A stretch of 64,000 nt of DNA, from contig JAQUVD010000014.1 in NCBI GenBank assembly GCA_028693555.1, positions 1 through 64,000 on the forward strand, written 5' to 3'. Source of the DNA: Hespellia sp. (GTDB lineage Bacteria > Bacillota > Clostridia > Lachnospirales > Lachnospiraceae). Below the pieces are notes generated by a model. That model saw nothing but the letters and a program-made list of their open reading frames with translations, was not told the origin of the DNA and made no database searches. The translations under genes and the position numbers were made by a program. Below, piece by piece: positions 16,071 through 26,800 of the stretch; position 1 is the stretch's first letter; each line of letters starts with the position of its first letter.

Positions 16071-18923
16071 ATGAAGGTGTCAAATCAAACAAGTCAATCT
16101 TTACAAAAAATACTTACCGGAGTGGTTTGTATTCTCGCCGGGCTCTCGCTGATATTGACACCGTGTGAAAAGGTACACGCGTCGGATGATGTAGCGCAGT
16201 CGGAACGTAAGGTAGTAAAGGTTGGATACAATCCGATGGAAGGATATTTTATGCAGTCGGAGGATGGCATGAAAAGCGGTTACGGATATGACATTACGCA
16301 AAAGATGCTTGTCTATGAAAATTGGCAGTACGATTATGTAGGATATGAAGAAAACTACAGTGAGAATCACATGTTTGATCTTTTGGAGTCCGGCCAGGTC
16401 GATCTGCTCGTTTATGCCTTGAAAACAGAGGATAGAATGGAGAAATTCAGCTATTCGACGCTGCCGGTTGGCTATATAGCCAGTCGGATTATTGCAAAAA
16501 CGGGAAATAATGAATTCTCGGTGAATAACTTCGAAAAATGGGATGGCATAAAAGTTGGTTTTCTTACGGACAGCAGCGAAGGGGAAGCCTTTAGTGAGTA
16601 CGCTGCAAACAACGCATTTACATATCAGGAGGTTGGATATGAAACCCGGGAAGCGTTGGAGAACGCTATCCAACAAGACGAAATAGATATAGCGGTAGCT
16701 CCTAATTTCACAACGTTTGAGAACGTCTGGATCTTGGATCAGTTCGATGAAATACCGGTTTATGCTGCTGTGAATAAAGAAAATTCGCAACTCTTGACGG
16801 AGGTCAATAGTGCACTATCTAAAATAGAATCGGATGACGCAGAGTTTCGGGAAGAACTTTATCGGAAGTATTACGCATCAGATATGGGCAGCGCAATTCC
16901 TTACACGCAGGAAGAAGCCGCTTTTGTAGAACAAAGTGCGAAGGAGAAAAAGGTTTATAAAGCATTAATCAATCCTGACCGAAAACCATTGTCCTATTAT
17001 GAAGAGGGAGAAATGAAGGGCCTTTTGACCGATATCTGTCAGACGATTTTTGAACGTTCAGGGCTCACAGTAGAGTTCATCGTCACGCAGACCCGGGATG
17101 AATATATGGCAGAGATGGATCAGGCTGATATCATATGTGATTTCACCGGTGATTATGGAAAAGCAGAATTGAATGGATTCATACGAACAGATACTTATTA
17201 TAACAGTGCGACGTCCATGCTTCGGCGAAAGGACTATGATGGAACGGGCAACCGGTGTGCAATTGTGGGGAGCAGTATCAGTGGATGGCTGCGGGACAAT
17301 CTGGACGCAGAGTTTATAAGCTATGATTCCGTCGAAGATTGTATACAGGCAGTGATAGATGGTGATGCCGATTTCCTGTATTCTTATACGCGATGTGTGC
17401 AGGACTGGGTCTACTCGGATGTGACGAATTCTCTCGTTGTGGTTGCAGATAATCATCAAAATACAGATTTTTCCCTTGCGGTCAAAGGGAACGAAAACAG
17501 CAATCTGTCCTCGATTCTGGTCAAGAGTATTGGAACCATTACAAAAGAGGATATTTCTAAGACAGCCGATGCCTACACCTATTATCAAAAAGGAAAACCA
17601 ACCTTACTGGCGATGATCTATGCACAGCCGGTTTTCTTTGTGATGGTCATTATATTCGTTGTTATTTTCTTTTTTGGTATGGGATTGTTTCTACTTGGTC
17701 TTCGCCAGAGAAAGCACGATAAAATAAGAAACAAAGAGTTATCACAGGCGCTCGATGATGCAGAAAAAGCAACGCAGGCAAGAGAAGATTTCTTTTCACG
17801 AATCAGTCATGATATGAGGACACCGATGAATAGTATTTTGGGGTTGGTTACTCTTTCCGCCGATGAAACAGATGCGAAGGTGTTAAAGGAAAATATGTAT
17901 AAAATCAGGGAATCAGGAACCTATCTTCTGGGGCTGATCAATGATACCCTCGATTATCAGAAATTTAACTCGGATCAAATGCAATTGCATCCTGAAGTGA
18001 TTTCTATCCGGAAATTGATCCATTCATGCACAGACATGGTAACAGAGAACGCAGATGAGAAAGGGATTACATTTCGAATTGTAAACAAAAATACAAATTT
18101 TGACGGATATGTTCTGGTTGATGTGATGTGCATCAGAAAAATCTTCTTAAATCTTCTTTCCAATGCATTTAAATTTACTGCGGCAGGCGGAACGGTAGAG
18201 CTTGTAGTCGAGGAGCTGGGAAGAGAAGGGAACCTTGTCCATGACCGGATTACCGTGAAAGATACTGGAAGTGGAATGAGTCCGGAATTTTTGGAAGATG
18301 GAATTTTCAAGCCATTTTCGCAGGAGAATAATACAATCACACCGCTGCATGAAGGCACGGGACTTGGTCTGTCTATCGTGAAACAGTTGACAGAGCTTAT
18401 GGGCGCAGAACTGAGTGTAGAAAGTAAATTAGGGCAGGGAACTACGTTTACCATAGAGATAGATTTCGAGACAGTGGAGCGGGGAAAGGCAGAAAACGCA
18501 GAAAATACAGAGCAGACAGAAAAAAACAGGGCGATGTGTCAAATAAAAGGCAAAAACATTCTTCTTGTGGAAGACCATCCTCTGAATGCACAGATCGTTA
18601 CAAAGCTGCTTGAAAAGGCGGGATGTAACGTTACATGGGCAAAAGATGGAAGTGTGGCAGTGGAGCTGTTTGAACAGTCTGAGTTGTCGCAATATGACCT
18701 TGTGTTAATGGATATTCGAATGCCTGTGATGAATGGACTGGATGCAACGAAATACATCCGAAAACTGGAAAGAGAAGATGCCAAAACGATACCGATTATC
18801 GCGTTGACGGCAAATGCTTATGAAGAGGATGTCAAAAAATATAGGGAGGCGGGCATGAATGAGTGTCTGATAAAACCCATTGATCCAAATAAATTGTATG
18901 TGACAATTGCAAGTGTTAAGTAG
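16071..18923 (+). CDS. Hybrid sensor histidine kinase with two extracellular SBP domains
   Basis: About 950 residues. A signal peptide (~1-37) is followed by two tandem solute-binding domains of SBP_bac_3 type (~45-265 and ~285-505), the kind that bind amino acids. A membrane helix (~512-545) leads to HisKA with ISHDMRTPMNS (phospho-His ~577), HATPase with LLSNAFKFT (~693) and GTGLGLSIVKQ, and a C-terminal receiver with phospho-Asp in LVLMDIRMP (~878). ATG 16071 follows AGAGGAA, so the ORF extension upstream to 16017 is not used. It opens a five-gene operon of signalling proteins. No DNA-binding or HPt domain is present, so its phosphate acceptor is unknown. Confidence 0.87.
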   Translation: MKVSNQTSQSLQKILTGVVCILAGLSLILTPCEKVHASDDVAQSERKVVKVGYNPMEGYFMQSEDGMKSGYGYDITQKMLVYENWQYDYVGYEENYSENHMFDLLESGQVDLLVYALKTEDRMEKFSYSTLPVGYIASRIIAKTGNNEFSVNNFEKWDGIKVGFLTDSSEGEAFSEYAANNAFTYQEVGYETREALENAIQQDEIDIAVAPNFTTFENVWILDQFDEIPVYAAVNKENSQLLTEVNSALSKIESDDAEFREELYRKYYASDMGSAIPYTQEEAAFVEQSAKEKKVYKALINPDRKPLSYYEEGEMKGLLTDICQTIFERSGLTVEFIVTQTRDEYMAEMDQADIICDFTGDYGKAELNGFIRTDTYYNSATSMLRRKDYDGTGNRCAIVGSSISGWLRDNLDAEFISYDSVEDCIQAVIDGDADFLYSYTRCVQDWVYSDVTNSLVVVADNHQNTDFSLAVKGNENSNLSSILVKSIGTITKEDISKTADAYTYYQKGKPTLLAMIYAQPVFFVMVIIFVVIFFFGMGLFLLGLRQRKHDKIRNKELSQALDDAEKATQAREDFFSRISHDMRTPMNSILGLVTLSADETDAKVLKENMYKIRESGTYLLGLINDTLDYQKFNSDQMQLHPEVISIRKLIHSCTDMVTENADEKGITFRIVNKNTNFDGYVLVDVMCIRKIFLNLLSNAFKFTAAGGTVELVVEELGREGNLVHDRITVKDTGSGMSPEFLEDGIFKPFSQENNTITPLHEGTGLGLSIVKQLTELMGAELSVESKLGQGTTFTIEIDFETVERGKAENAENTEQTEKNRAMCQIKGKNILLVEDHPLNAQIVTKLLEKAGCNVTWAKDGSVAVELFEQSELSQYDLVLMDIRMPVMNGLDATKYIRKLEREDAKTIPIIALTANAYEEDVKKYREAGMNECLIKPIDPNKLYVTIASVK

Positions 18924-18966
18924 AGAGTACGGTAGATAAAAAAGTTTGAAAGAGGGGATCGAGAAT

Positions 18967-21900
18967 ATGAGGGTACAAAAGAAAAAAAGGATTCAAAGAC
19001 TTATTTATGACGCTTTGCTGGCTGTTATCAGTTTAATACTTCTTTTTGTGCTGCTGATGAGCGTACAGACATATTTTGCGCTTCAGAATCAGCATGATAA
19101 TTCCATCGGAAAATTAAGTGTTGCGGAGCAGAGGTTGGTGACAAATCAGGAAGATGCAGAGGATGTGCTTGACAAATATGATGCATTTTCGCAGGCAAAG
19201 CTTGATACGATTGCATATTACTACCAGTTCAACAAGGATGAAACGATGGATGCGGCTGAATTGCGCAATATGGCAAATCAATGGGAGCTGGATGAATTAT
19301 ATGTGACGGATCAGAACTTTCAGATACAAAACACGTTTAATGGCAGAGAGATTCGCTTTGACAGTGATGATTCGCTGGGCGAAGGAATCAAAGCGGGCAC
19401 GGCTGTGACTGAGGGGGATCTGCGCTATTATGTCTCACAGATTGATTCTGAGAATTATCTGATTGGTGCGCGCAATATTTCCATGATGCAATACACGATG
19501 AGTGATATGACATCGCTGCCTTATTCCCTAAAAACAATCAAGATTGGGCAAAAGGGTTATATCATCGCAGTGAATGTGAAGGATCAGACAATCGCCTATC
19601 ATCCGGATGCTGATTTGATCGGACAATCTCTCAAAGATGCTGATTTTGATTCCTCTGTTATGTCAGATGGATACGAAGGCTGGGCGGAGCTTGGCGGTGA
19701 GAAGTTTTATTGCAATTCCCAGATAAGTGAGGCCTGTCCGGAGTATGAGCTAATAGCAGTCCGTCCACAGAAGATGATCTGGGATTCGATTATTCAGCTG
19801 GTCAATATCGGAATGCTGGTATTTGCTCTTATTATCGCAATTATGATTCTATATATTCATTTTATCCGGGAGGAACACAGCACATTCGATCCAGAATCCC
19901 AGAGTGAGATGCAGTATATTCGTTTCCGGGGGAAATATTATCTGAATCAAACTATGGGTGCCAGAATTGTGCATATTCTTACGTTGGGAGTTCTGATACT
20001 GTTCGGTGCATCCTTTTATCTGCAGTCGCTTTCTGTGCTGTCTACGCAGTTTGCGCATTTTAGTGATAAAAAGACCGATATTATGGCGATCTTTGATGAG
20101 AATGAAGCAAAATTGAAGAAACTGACGGCGGAATATAACACGGAATATGAGCAGCGGGCGTATAATATCGCGTATCTGTTAGCAAAAGATCCCACTCTCA
20201 TGGATGATGAAAAGCTGGACCAGTTTGCAAAGAGGGCGCAGCTGAAATATATTTATGTCTTTAATGGTGATGGTCTTGCGATTGCCGGCAATGGTATTGA
20301 TAAACAGTTTGTACTCAGTACGGATGCGGAATCGCAGTCCTATCAATTTTGGAATGTAGTAAAGGGACATCAGGAATCTCTGATTCAGGAGGCGCAGTCG
20401 GATGATTCATCAAAAGCAGATTACCTGCAGTATATTGGTGTCAGGCGCCCGGATGCAGAGGGCATGGTGCAGATTGCGGTTTCACCGCAGCGTCTGGAAA
20501 ACCGCTTAAAAGCAGTACAGACAAACCATGTATTGAAGCTGATTGCAGTAGAGAATAATGGCTTTTGCATGGCTGTAGACAGTGAGACAAAGAAGGTTGT
20601 ATATTATCCGGATTCTAATTATATTGGTACTTCTGCAACGAAATTGGGATTATCAGAGCGGGCTCTTTCTGATAATTACACAGGATACCAGACGCTGGCT
20701 GGCGTGCAATGTGCGGTGCGGTCGATGCAGTATCAGGATGACTACATCTACATTGTTGCGCCAAGAGCATCCATCACACAGGGACGTCTGGCCATTTCGC
20801 TGATTATCACGCTTGCAGGTTTCATTGTACTGCTTCTGATTACATTTTTCTCAATCATTGGAGATCCGGAGAAGATATCGAAGCAGAGTTTGACGGAAGA
20901 GGAAAATGACGCAAACAAAGAACCGAAAAAAGAACCAAAATCAAGCTTTGAAATCGTGACGGGAAGCGGTGAAGTGATTCAGGCAGATCCGATCCATGAA
21001 AGATGGCGCGCCAAAGCAGAGTGGAAGAGTATGAATGCAGAACAGAAACTGCGCAAGGTAATCAGTGTAACGATTGCCGGACTGGGCATATTGCTGCTGC
21101 TCTATATGATGCTGGGGATGCGAAGCTATGATAATACCTCGGTGTTGTCCTACATTGTTCATAAGAAATGGGAAAAGGTTCCGAACATATTCTCCTTTAC
21201 GTATATTGCAATGATCATGTTGGAGACAGTGGTTGTGTCAAGCATTGTTATCAAGCTGATCTCAATGCTTGTGACGAATTTGGGAGCAAAAGCAGAGACG
21301 GTTGCGAAACTGACATGCAATTTCATCAAATATATTTCGATCATTGGAGCAATCTTCTACTGCCTGACTTTTATCGGCATTAACGGAAAGACGCTTTTGA
21401 CTTCGGCGGGGCTGATGTCGCTGGTGGTTGGTCTGGGAGCACAGTCTCTCATTTCAGATATTCTTGCGGGAATCTTCATTGTATTTGAAGGCGAATTCCG
21501 CGTAGGTGACATTATTACACTTGGAACGTTCCGCGGTACTGTTTTAGAGATTGGAATCCGTTCTACAAAAATCGAAGACTTTAGTCAGGATATTAAGATT
21601 GTCAATAACTCAGATATTACGGGCATCGTGAATATGACGCGAAAGTATTCCTATGCATTCTGTGATGTGGGAATTGAGTATACAGAGTCACTGGAGCGTG
21701 TAGAAACAATTCTGCAGAAAGAGCTGCCACATGTAAAAGAACGACTTCCGGAAATTGAGGCAGGACCGTATTACCGGGGCGTGATCTCATTGGGGGATTC
21801 CAGTGTTGTGATTCGAATACTCGCACAGTGCCAGGAGGTGCATCGTGTGCCGCTTACAAGAGATCTGAATCGTGAAATCAAGCTGATTTTTGACCGGAAC

Positions 21901-22041
21901 AATATTAGTATTCCATTCCCGCAGGTCGTTGTGAACGAACCGCAAAAGAGATCTTCAACAATCAGTCAACACGATAAAATAGCTGCCTCAGAATTTGTTG
22001 CGGAACAAAAAGAAATTACGAAAGATATCCGTCCGCAGTAA
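18967..22041 (+). CDS. MscS-type mechanosensitive channel fused to two Cache-like sensor domains
   Basis: About 1024 residues. TM1 (~14-36), a Cache-like outer domain (~37-275), two helices (~274-300, ~333-355), then a second Cache-like domain (~356-607). Both outer domains end with paired motifs: GYIIAVNVKDQTIAYHPD and GFCMAVDSETKKVVYYPD. More helices follow (~607-631, ~697-717, ~740-805). The MscS pore helix LVVGLGAQSLISDILAGIF (~815-840) and beta domain (FRVGDIITLGTFRGTVLEIG) complete the protein, with the C-terminal IPFPQ typical of MscS. The role is probably a gated ion channel that reads small molecules outside the cell. ATG 18967 follows GAGGGG and is preferred to TTG 18946. The gene is 43 bases after the hybrid kinase. 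Confidence 0.85.
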   Translation: MRVQKKKRIQRLIYDALLAVISLILLFVLLMSVQTYFALQNQHDNSIGKLSVAEQRLVTNQEDAEDVLDKYDAFSQAKLDTIAYYYQFNKDETMDAAELRNMANQWELDELYVTDQNFQIQNTFNGREIRFDSDDSLGEGIKAGTAVTEGDLRYYVSQIDSENYLIGARNISMMQYTMSDMTSLPYSLKTIKIGQKGYIIAVNVKDQTIAYHPDADLIGQSLKDADFDSSVMSDGYEGWAELGGEKFYCNSQISEACPEYELIAVRPQKMIWDSIIQLVNIGMLVFALIIAIMILYIHFIREEHSTFDPESQSEMQYIRFRGKYYLNQTMGARIVHILTLGVLILFGASFYLQSLSVLSTQFAHFSDKKTDIMAIFDENEAKLKKLTAEYNTEYEQRAYNIAYLLAKDPTLMDDEKLDQFAKRAQLKYIYVFNGDGLAIAGNGIDKQFVLSTDAESQSYQFWNVVKGHQESLIQEAQSDDSSKADYLQYIGVRRPDAEGMVQIAVSPQRLENRLKAVQTNHVLKLIAVENNGFCMAVDSETKKVVYYPDSNYIGTSATKLGLSERALSDNYTGYQTLAGVQCAVRSMQYQDDYIYIVAPRASITQGRLAISLIITLAGFIVLLLITFFSIIGDPEKISKQSLTEEENDANKEPKKEPKSSFEIVTGSGEVIQADPIHERWRAKAEWKSMNAEQKLRKVISVTIAGLGILLLLYMMLGMRSYDNTSVLSYIVHKKWEKVPNIFSFTYIAMIMLETVVVSSIVIKLISMLVTNLGAKAETVAKLTCNFIKYISIIGAIFYCLTFIGINGKTLLTSAGLMSLVVGLGAQSLISDILAGIFIVFEGEFRVGDIITLGTFRGTVLEIGIRSTKIEDFSQDIKIVNNSDITGIVNMTRKYSYAFCDVGIEYTESLERVETILQKELPHVKERLPEIEAGPYYRGVISLGDSSVVIRILAQCQEVHRVPLTRDLNREIKLIFDRNNISIPFPQVVVNEPQKRSSTISQHDKIAASEFVAEQKEITKDIRPQ

Positions 22042-22085
22042 CTCAGGAAGATGGAATTGTTTATCAGATTGTAGGAGAAATAAGC

Positions 22086-23849
22086 ATGGAGTTTCAGAGT
22101 AAAAAATATTCATTTCAAAAAGAAGAATTTGAGGTCTATATACAGCCAAAATATAATTTGCATACGAAAAAAATCATAGGTGGTGAGGCGTTGGTTCGCT
22201 GGCAGCACCCCAAAAAGGGACTGCTCTCTCCGGATGATTTTATTCCGATGTTTGAAAAAAATGGTGATATCCTGCTTCTCGATGCATATGTGTGGGAAAA
22301 GACCTGTCAGTATATCGCAGAATGGAAGCAGAAAAAATATCCGCTGGTTCCGATTTCTGTGAACCTGTCTAGAAGTGATTTTGGAAATAAGAATATTGGA
22401 ACCTGTCTGGAAGAATTGATGAAAAAATACCAGTTGGATCACTCGGTTCTGGAGCTGGAAGTGACAGAGAGCATCTATGAAAAGGACAGCGGCTTCGTTT
22501 ATCATGAATTGGAACAATTACAGGACTTCGGATTTCGGATATTAATGGATAATTTGGGGAGTGGACATTCTTCCTTTCACATGTTGAAAGAAGCACCGAC
22601 GGATGCGCTGAAGTTAGACCTGAAATTTTTGCGAGGTTCGGATCAGAAGCATCGTGCGGACAAAATTCTGGCAGCAATGATGTATATGGCAAGACTGATT
22701 GGAATGCCTGTCATTGCAGAAGGGGTTGAGACAAAGGAACAGATTGAGTTACTTAAGGAGATTCGCTGTGATTTGGCGCAGGGATATTATTTTTCAAGAC
22801 CAATACCTGCGGAAGAATTCATAAAACTTCTTCTTTTGCAGGAAGAAGGCGAGGATATGATCGGATGGAGATGCGACGAAAAACAGTATTGCAGCTATGT
22901 CAGAAGCAAGGGAAGAAAACCGGATCAGAAGGGAACGATTCTGCTGGTCGATAAAGCCGGAATAAGCAGGGAGCTTTTGCATACGCTCTTTAAAGACACG
23001 TGCACCCTGGTGTCTACAGCTGACACAGAGGAGGCTGAGGCAATCATAACAGAGAATGATAAAACGATTGATTTAATATTGATCGATGTTTCGTTCATAA
23101 AAGAGAATCTGATCGACCGCTGGAGGAAGAAGCTGGGCAGTGCGAATATTCCGGTTGTGGCTATGACGCAGTCAGATGATGTATCGCAGGCGATATTTGC
23201 TCTGCAGTCGGGAGCTGTGGATTATATTGCAAAACCATTTATTCCTGAAATCGTCACCTCACGAGTGCATTATCTGTTAGAGACTTCTGCAAAAATGAAG
23301 AAGATTGCAAGAGAGCGAAAGAATTATCGATATAGAGCGTCGTTAGACCAGATGACACAGCTATATAACAAAGTCACAATGGAGAAGCTTACGAATGAGC
23401 TGCTTCGCGACTGTTCCAGCCAAAAGCACGCACTGCTGATGTTTGATGTGGATAACTTTAAAGAAATAAATGACACCGGCGGACATCTGGTTGGTGACGA
23501 AACAATCAGACAGGTATCCACCTTTCTTATGACGAATTTCCGGCATGAAGATCTGATCGGGCGAATCGGAGGCGACGAATTTGCGGTTCTGATGAAAGGC
23601 GTGCAGAGCAGACAGCAGGTGTGCGAAAAGGCAGAACGTATGATTCAGGAAATGAAAAATGGCATACTGGGGGACCTGGACAGGAAGGTAACGCTTAGCA
23701 TTGGAATTGTGCTCTATGAAGGAGAAGAAAATACGTATGAGGACTTGATGAAAAAAGCAGACCATGCACTTTATGAGGCAAAGCTTACCGGAAAGAGTAA
23801 ATGGGTTTGTTACAACAAGGAAAAAGAGGAACATGATTATGAAAACTAG
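22086..23849 (+). CDS. Cyclic-di-GMP enzyme with EAL, degenerate receiver and GGDEF domains
   Basis: 587 residues, no membrane segments. The N-terminal EAL phosphodiesterase domain (~10-250) has GGEALVRW, SVNLSR, ELEVTES, LKLDLKF, AEGVET and QGYYFSRP. The usual DDFG is DNLG, which loses one metal-binding Asp. A receiver-like domain (~285-400) has LLVDKAG instead of VDD but keeps the Asp in LILIDVSF and the lysine in IAKPF. The C-terminal GGDEF domain (~415-580) has a perfect RIGGDEF and an RHED inhibitory site, so diguanylate cyclase activity with product inhibition is likely. Its order (EAL first) is reversed from the common GGDEF-EAL. The coding end overlaps the next gene. Confidence 0.88.
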   Translation: MEFQSKKYSFQKEEFEVYIQPKYNLHTKKIIGGEALVRWQHPKKGLLSPDDFIPMFEKNGDILLLDAYVWEKTCQYIAEWKQKKYPLVPISVNLSRSDFGNKNIGTCLEELMKKYQLDHSVLELEVTESIYEKDSGFVYHELEQLQDFGFRILMDNLGSGHSSFHMLKEAPTDALKLDLKFLRGSDQKHRADKILAAMMYMARLIGMPVIAEGVETKEQIELLKEIRCDLAQGYYFSRPIPAEEFIKLLLLQEEGEDMIGWRCDEKQYCSYVRSKGRKPDQKGTILLVDKAGISRELLHTLFKDTCTLVSTADTEEAEAIITENDKTIDLILIDVSFIKENLIDRWRKKLGSANIPVVAMTQSDDVSQAIFALQSGAVDYIAKPFIPEIVTSRVHYLLETSAKMKKIARERKNYRYRASLDQMTQLYNKVTMEKLTNELLRDCSSQKHALLMFDVDNFKEINDTGGHLVGDETIRQVSTFLMTNFRHEDLIGRIGGDEFAVLMKGVQSRQQVCEKAERMIQEMKNGILGDLDRKVTLSIGIVLYEGEENTYEDLMKKADHALYEAKLTGKSKWVCYNKEKEEHDYEN

Positions 23850-26800
23850 ACGGAAGATGCTGATCGTAGATGATATAGAGACAAACAGAGAGCAGTTAAA
23901 AAGTCTGTTCGATGAGGAGTTCCATATCGTGATGGCGAGCGATGGAGCGGAGGCCATAGCACAGATTCGGAAATGGAATGAAGAAATTGCGCTTGTCTTA
24001 TTGGACGTCATTATGCCTGAAATGAATGGAATAGAAGTTCTCAACTGGATTAGAGAAAGTGAATATAAGCAGATACCGGTGATTGCCGTCACATCAGACG
24101 AGAGTTATCAGCTTAAAGCACTGGAGAGCGGCGCGTGGGATTTTATTGCAAAGCCGACAGACAACAGTGTCATACAGGCGCGTGTACATAATGTGATTGG
24201 CCGCTATGCATTTGAAAGAGAGAAGAAACTGGCAGAGACACTGGGATTTTATGACACGCTCGTGAATGAGTCTGATAATGGGATTTATGTGAACGATGCA
24301 CAGACATACGAGTTGCTACATATGAATAAGACGATGCTCAGGCTCATGGGAAAAATGGAGCTTGATTATGCAGGAAAGAAATGTTATGAATTTCTCTTTG
24401 GAAAAACTTCGCCATGTGAATTTTGCAGAATGGATGTGATGTCAGAGGATGCTTTTTTAGAACGTGATTTTGCTTATCCATTTACGAATAAAATCTACTG
24501 TATGCGAGGAAAAATGTCAATTTGGAATGGGATTCGTTCGCATGTGGAATATATTCAGGATGTCACAGAGAATCGAACCATTTCAAAGGAAAATCTGCGT
24601 CTGAAGAAACAGGCGGAGGAGACTTTGGAAAATTACCGGACGATTGTCAATACAGTGCCGGGTGCGATCGCATTATATGAGATAGAAGACGATAAAATAG
24701 TCACGAAGTATTATAGTGATGGATTATGTGCATTGTCTGGATACTCCAGAGAAGAAAGAGATGTTTATAATCAGAAAGATGCAACTGCATTGATTTATAA
24801 GGATGATGTATCTTATGTATTGGAGGAAATCAAGGCGGCTGTAGAAAAGAAATCGAATCTGGATCTGATTTATCGAATTCAAACCAAGAGCGGGGTGCCG
24901 CGCTGTATCAATCTGCGGGCAACGTATGTAGAAAATCCGGCAGGAAAAGTGGCGTTTCATGCGGTTTTCACGGATATAGATGAGCTGAAGCGTTTGGAAG
25001 AAGAGAAAAAGGAACAGCAGCTGCGTTACGAGGTGGCATTGAAAAGCTCCGGCATTAATGTGTGGGAATATGATATTGTAAATGATACGTTGATTGTGGT
25101 ATCGAATTCACCTCGTATCAAACAAAATTGTTTTCTGATTGAACATTATATCCCATCGACGATAGAAAAAGGCTATGTCAGAGAAGACAGCATTCTGGAT
25201 TTTTATGATATATTCAAACGCTTGAATGCGGGAGAAAAAGAAGTCAAAGCTGATATCTGGTATAAAACAAACGATAATCTCGGATTTTGGTGTGAACGTG
25301 TGATTTACACGTCTGTTTTTGATGAGCAGGGTGTTCCAATCAAGGCCTTTGGAGCAGGCAGAGATGTGACCCGCGAGAAAGAGGCGGAAGCCAAATTCAT
25401 GGAAGAAGTTGGATATCGGGAAGTGATTCAAAATCACAAGATTGCTTTTGCAAAGCTGAATCTGAGTAAAAATCTTCTGGTTGATGCAGAACGCGACAGC
25501 CGGCAGCCGGCACAGCTGCCAAAGGTCTGCACGGCTGATCTGTATTTTGAAAAAACATGTGAATCCGTGAGTGGAAATGAAAATAAAACGCGGTATCGAA
25601 ATCATTTTAACCGAAAAAGGCTGTTAAATAAGTTTAGCAGCGGAGAATATACAGAATCACAGAAGTTTACAGTGATTTTTGAGGGAAATCAGGTTTTTTG
25701 GATTGAATATTCCCTGCATCTGATTCAGAATTCGGAAAATCATGATGTCATTGCCTACATTATTTCCAAGGATATCACGGAAGAGATGATGATGCAGACA
25801 ATTATGGATACCGTTACAAAAATGGATTATGATTACTTTGTTGTTGTAAGCGGAGTGACAGATTCCGCACTGGAGTATGCACAGGACAAAAAAGAACGTC
25901 AGATGGATGGCACAGAACCTTTTGAAAAGAAGGCGGAAGAACTTGTTCGGCTTCATGTATGTGCAGAAGATGTAGAACGGGTGGTGGCAGCTTGTAAGAT
26001 TGATGCTGTCATGAATCAAATCAGCGACGGAACCGTGTATAAACTTAATTACAGTATCCAGGAAAAGGATGGCAGCCGCCGCCGAAAACAGCTCCAGTTT
26101 ACGCTGATTGATTTGGAACGGAAAGCGTTTCTAATGAGCCGGATTGATGTAAACGATATTTATCTGGAGCAAAAGAAGGTGCAGGAACAATTGCGCTCTG
26201 CGTTGGAAACGGCAAAACAGGCAAGTCAGGTGAAGTCCGAATTCCTTTCGAGAATGAGTCATGATATGCGAACTCCGATGAATGGAATCATTGGATTGAC
26301 GAATCTTTCCATGAATATCCCGGGGCTGCAGGATGAAATGATGAAAAATCTGTGTGCCATTGAGGATTCCAGTAAGTATCTTTTGAGCCTGATCAATGAT
26401 GTGCTGGATATGAGCAAGATTGAAAGCAACAAAATCGTGCTGAATCCACAAGTGGTTCACGCAGGTGAGTTAATCAACAATACGATTGCTTTTGTAACAC
26501 CGCTGGCGCAGGAAAAAGGGATTGCAATGAAATTCGTTCCGATTCATGTGGATTTGGGTTACATTCGAGTGGACAAGATGCGTCTGGAGCAGATCTTTAT
26601 CAACATATTATCCAATGCAATTAAATTCACACCGGATGGCGGGAAAATTCAGATTGAAATAGAAGCACTGAAAAGAGAGGGCTCCATGGTGGATACCCGA
26701 GTCAGTATTTCCGACACTGGAATTGGCATGACCGAAGAATTTCTGCCCAAATTATTTGAGCCTTTTGTTCAGGAGGAACGCAATGTCTCCACAAATTACA

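Noticed and set aside
16101-16790. 229-codon minus-strand ORF
   Set aside because: Shadow of the SBP domain coding region; no start signal, and translated sequence lacks domain-like patterns.
23361-24092. 243-codon minus-strand ORF
   Set aside because: It lies opposite the strong EAL-GGDEF and hybrid-kinase genes, has no ribosome site and low-complexity Ile/Ser/Phe-rich sequence typical of antisense frames.
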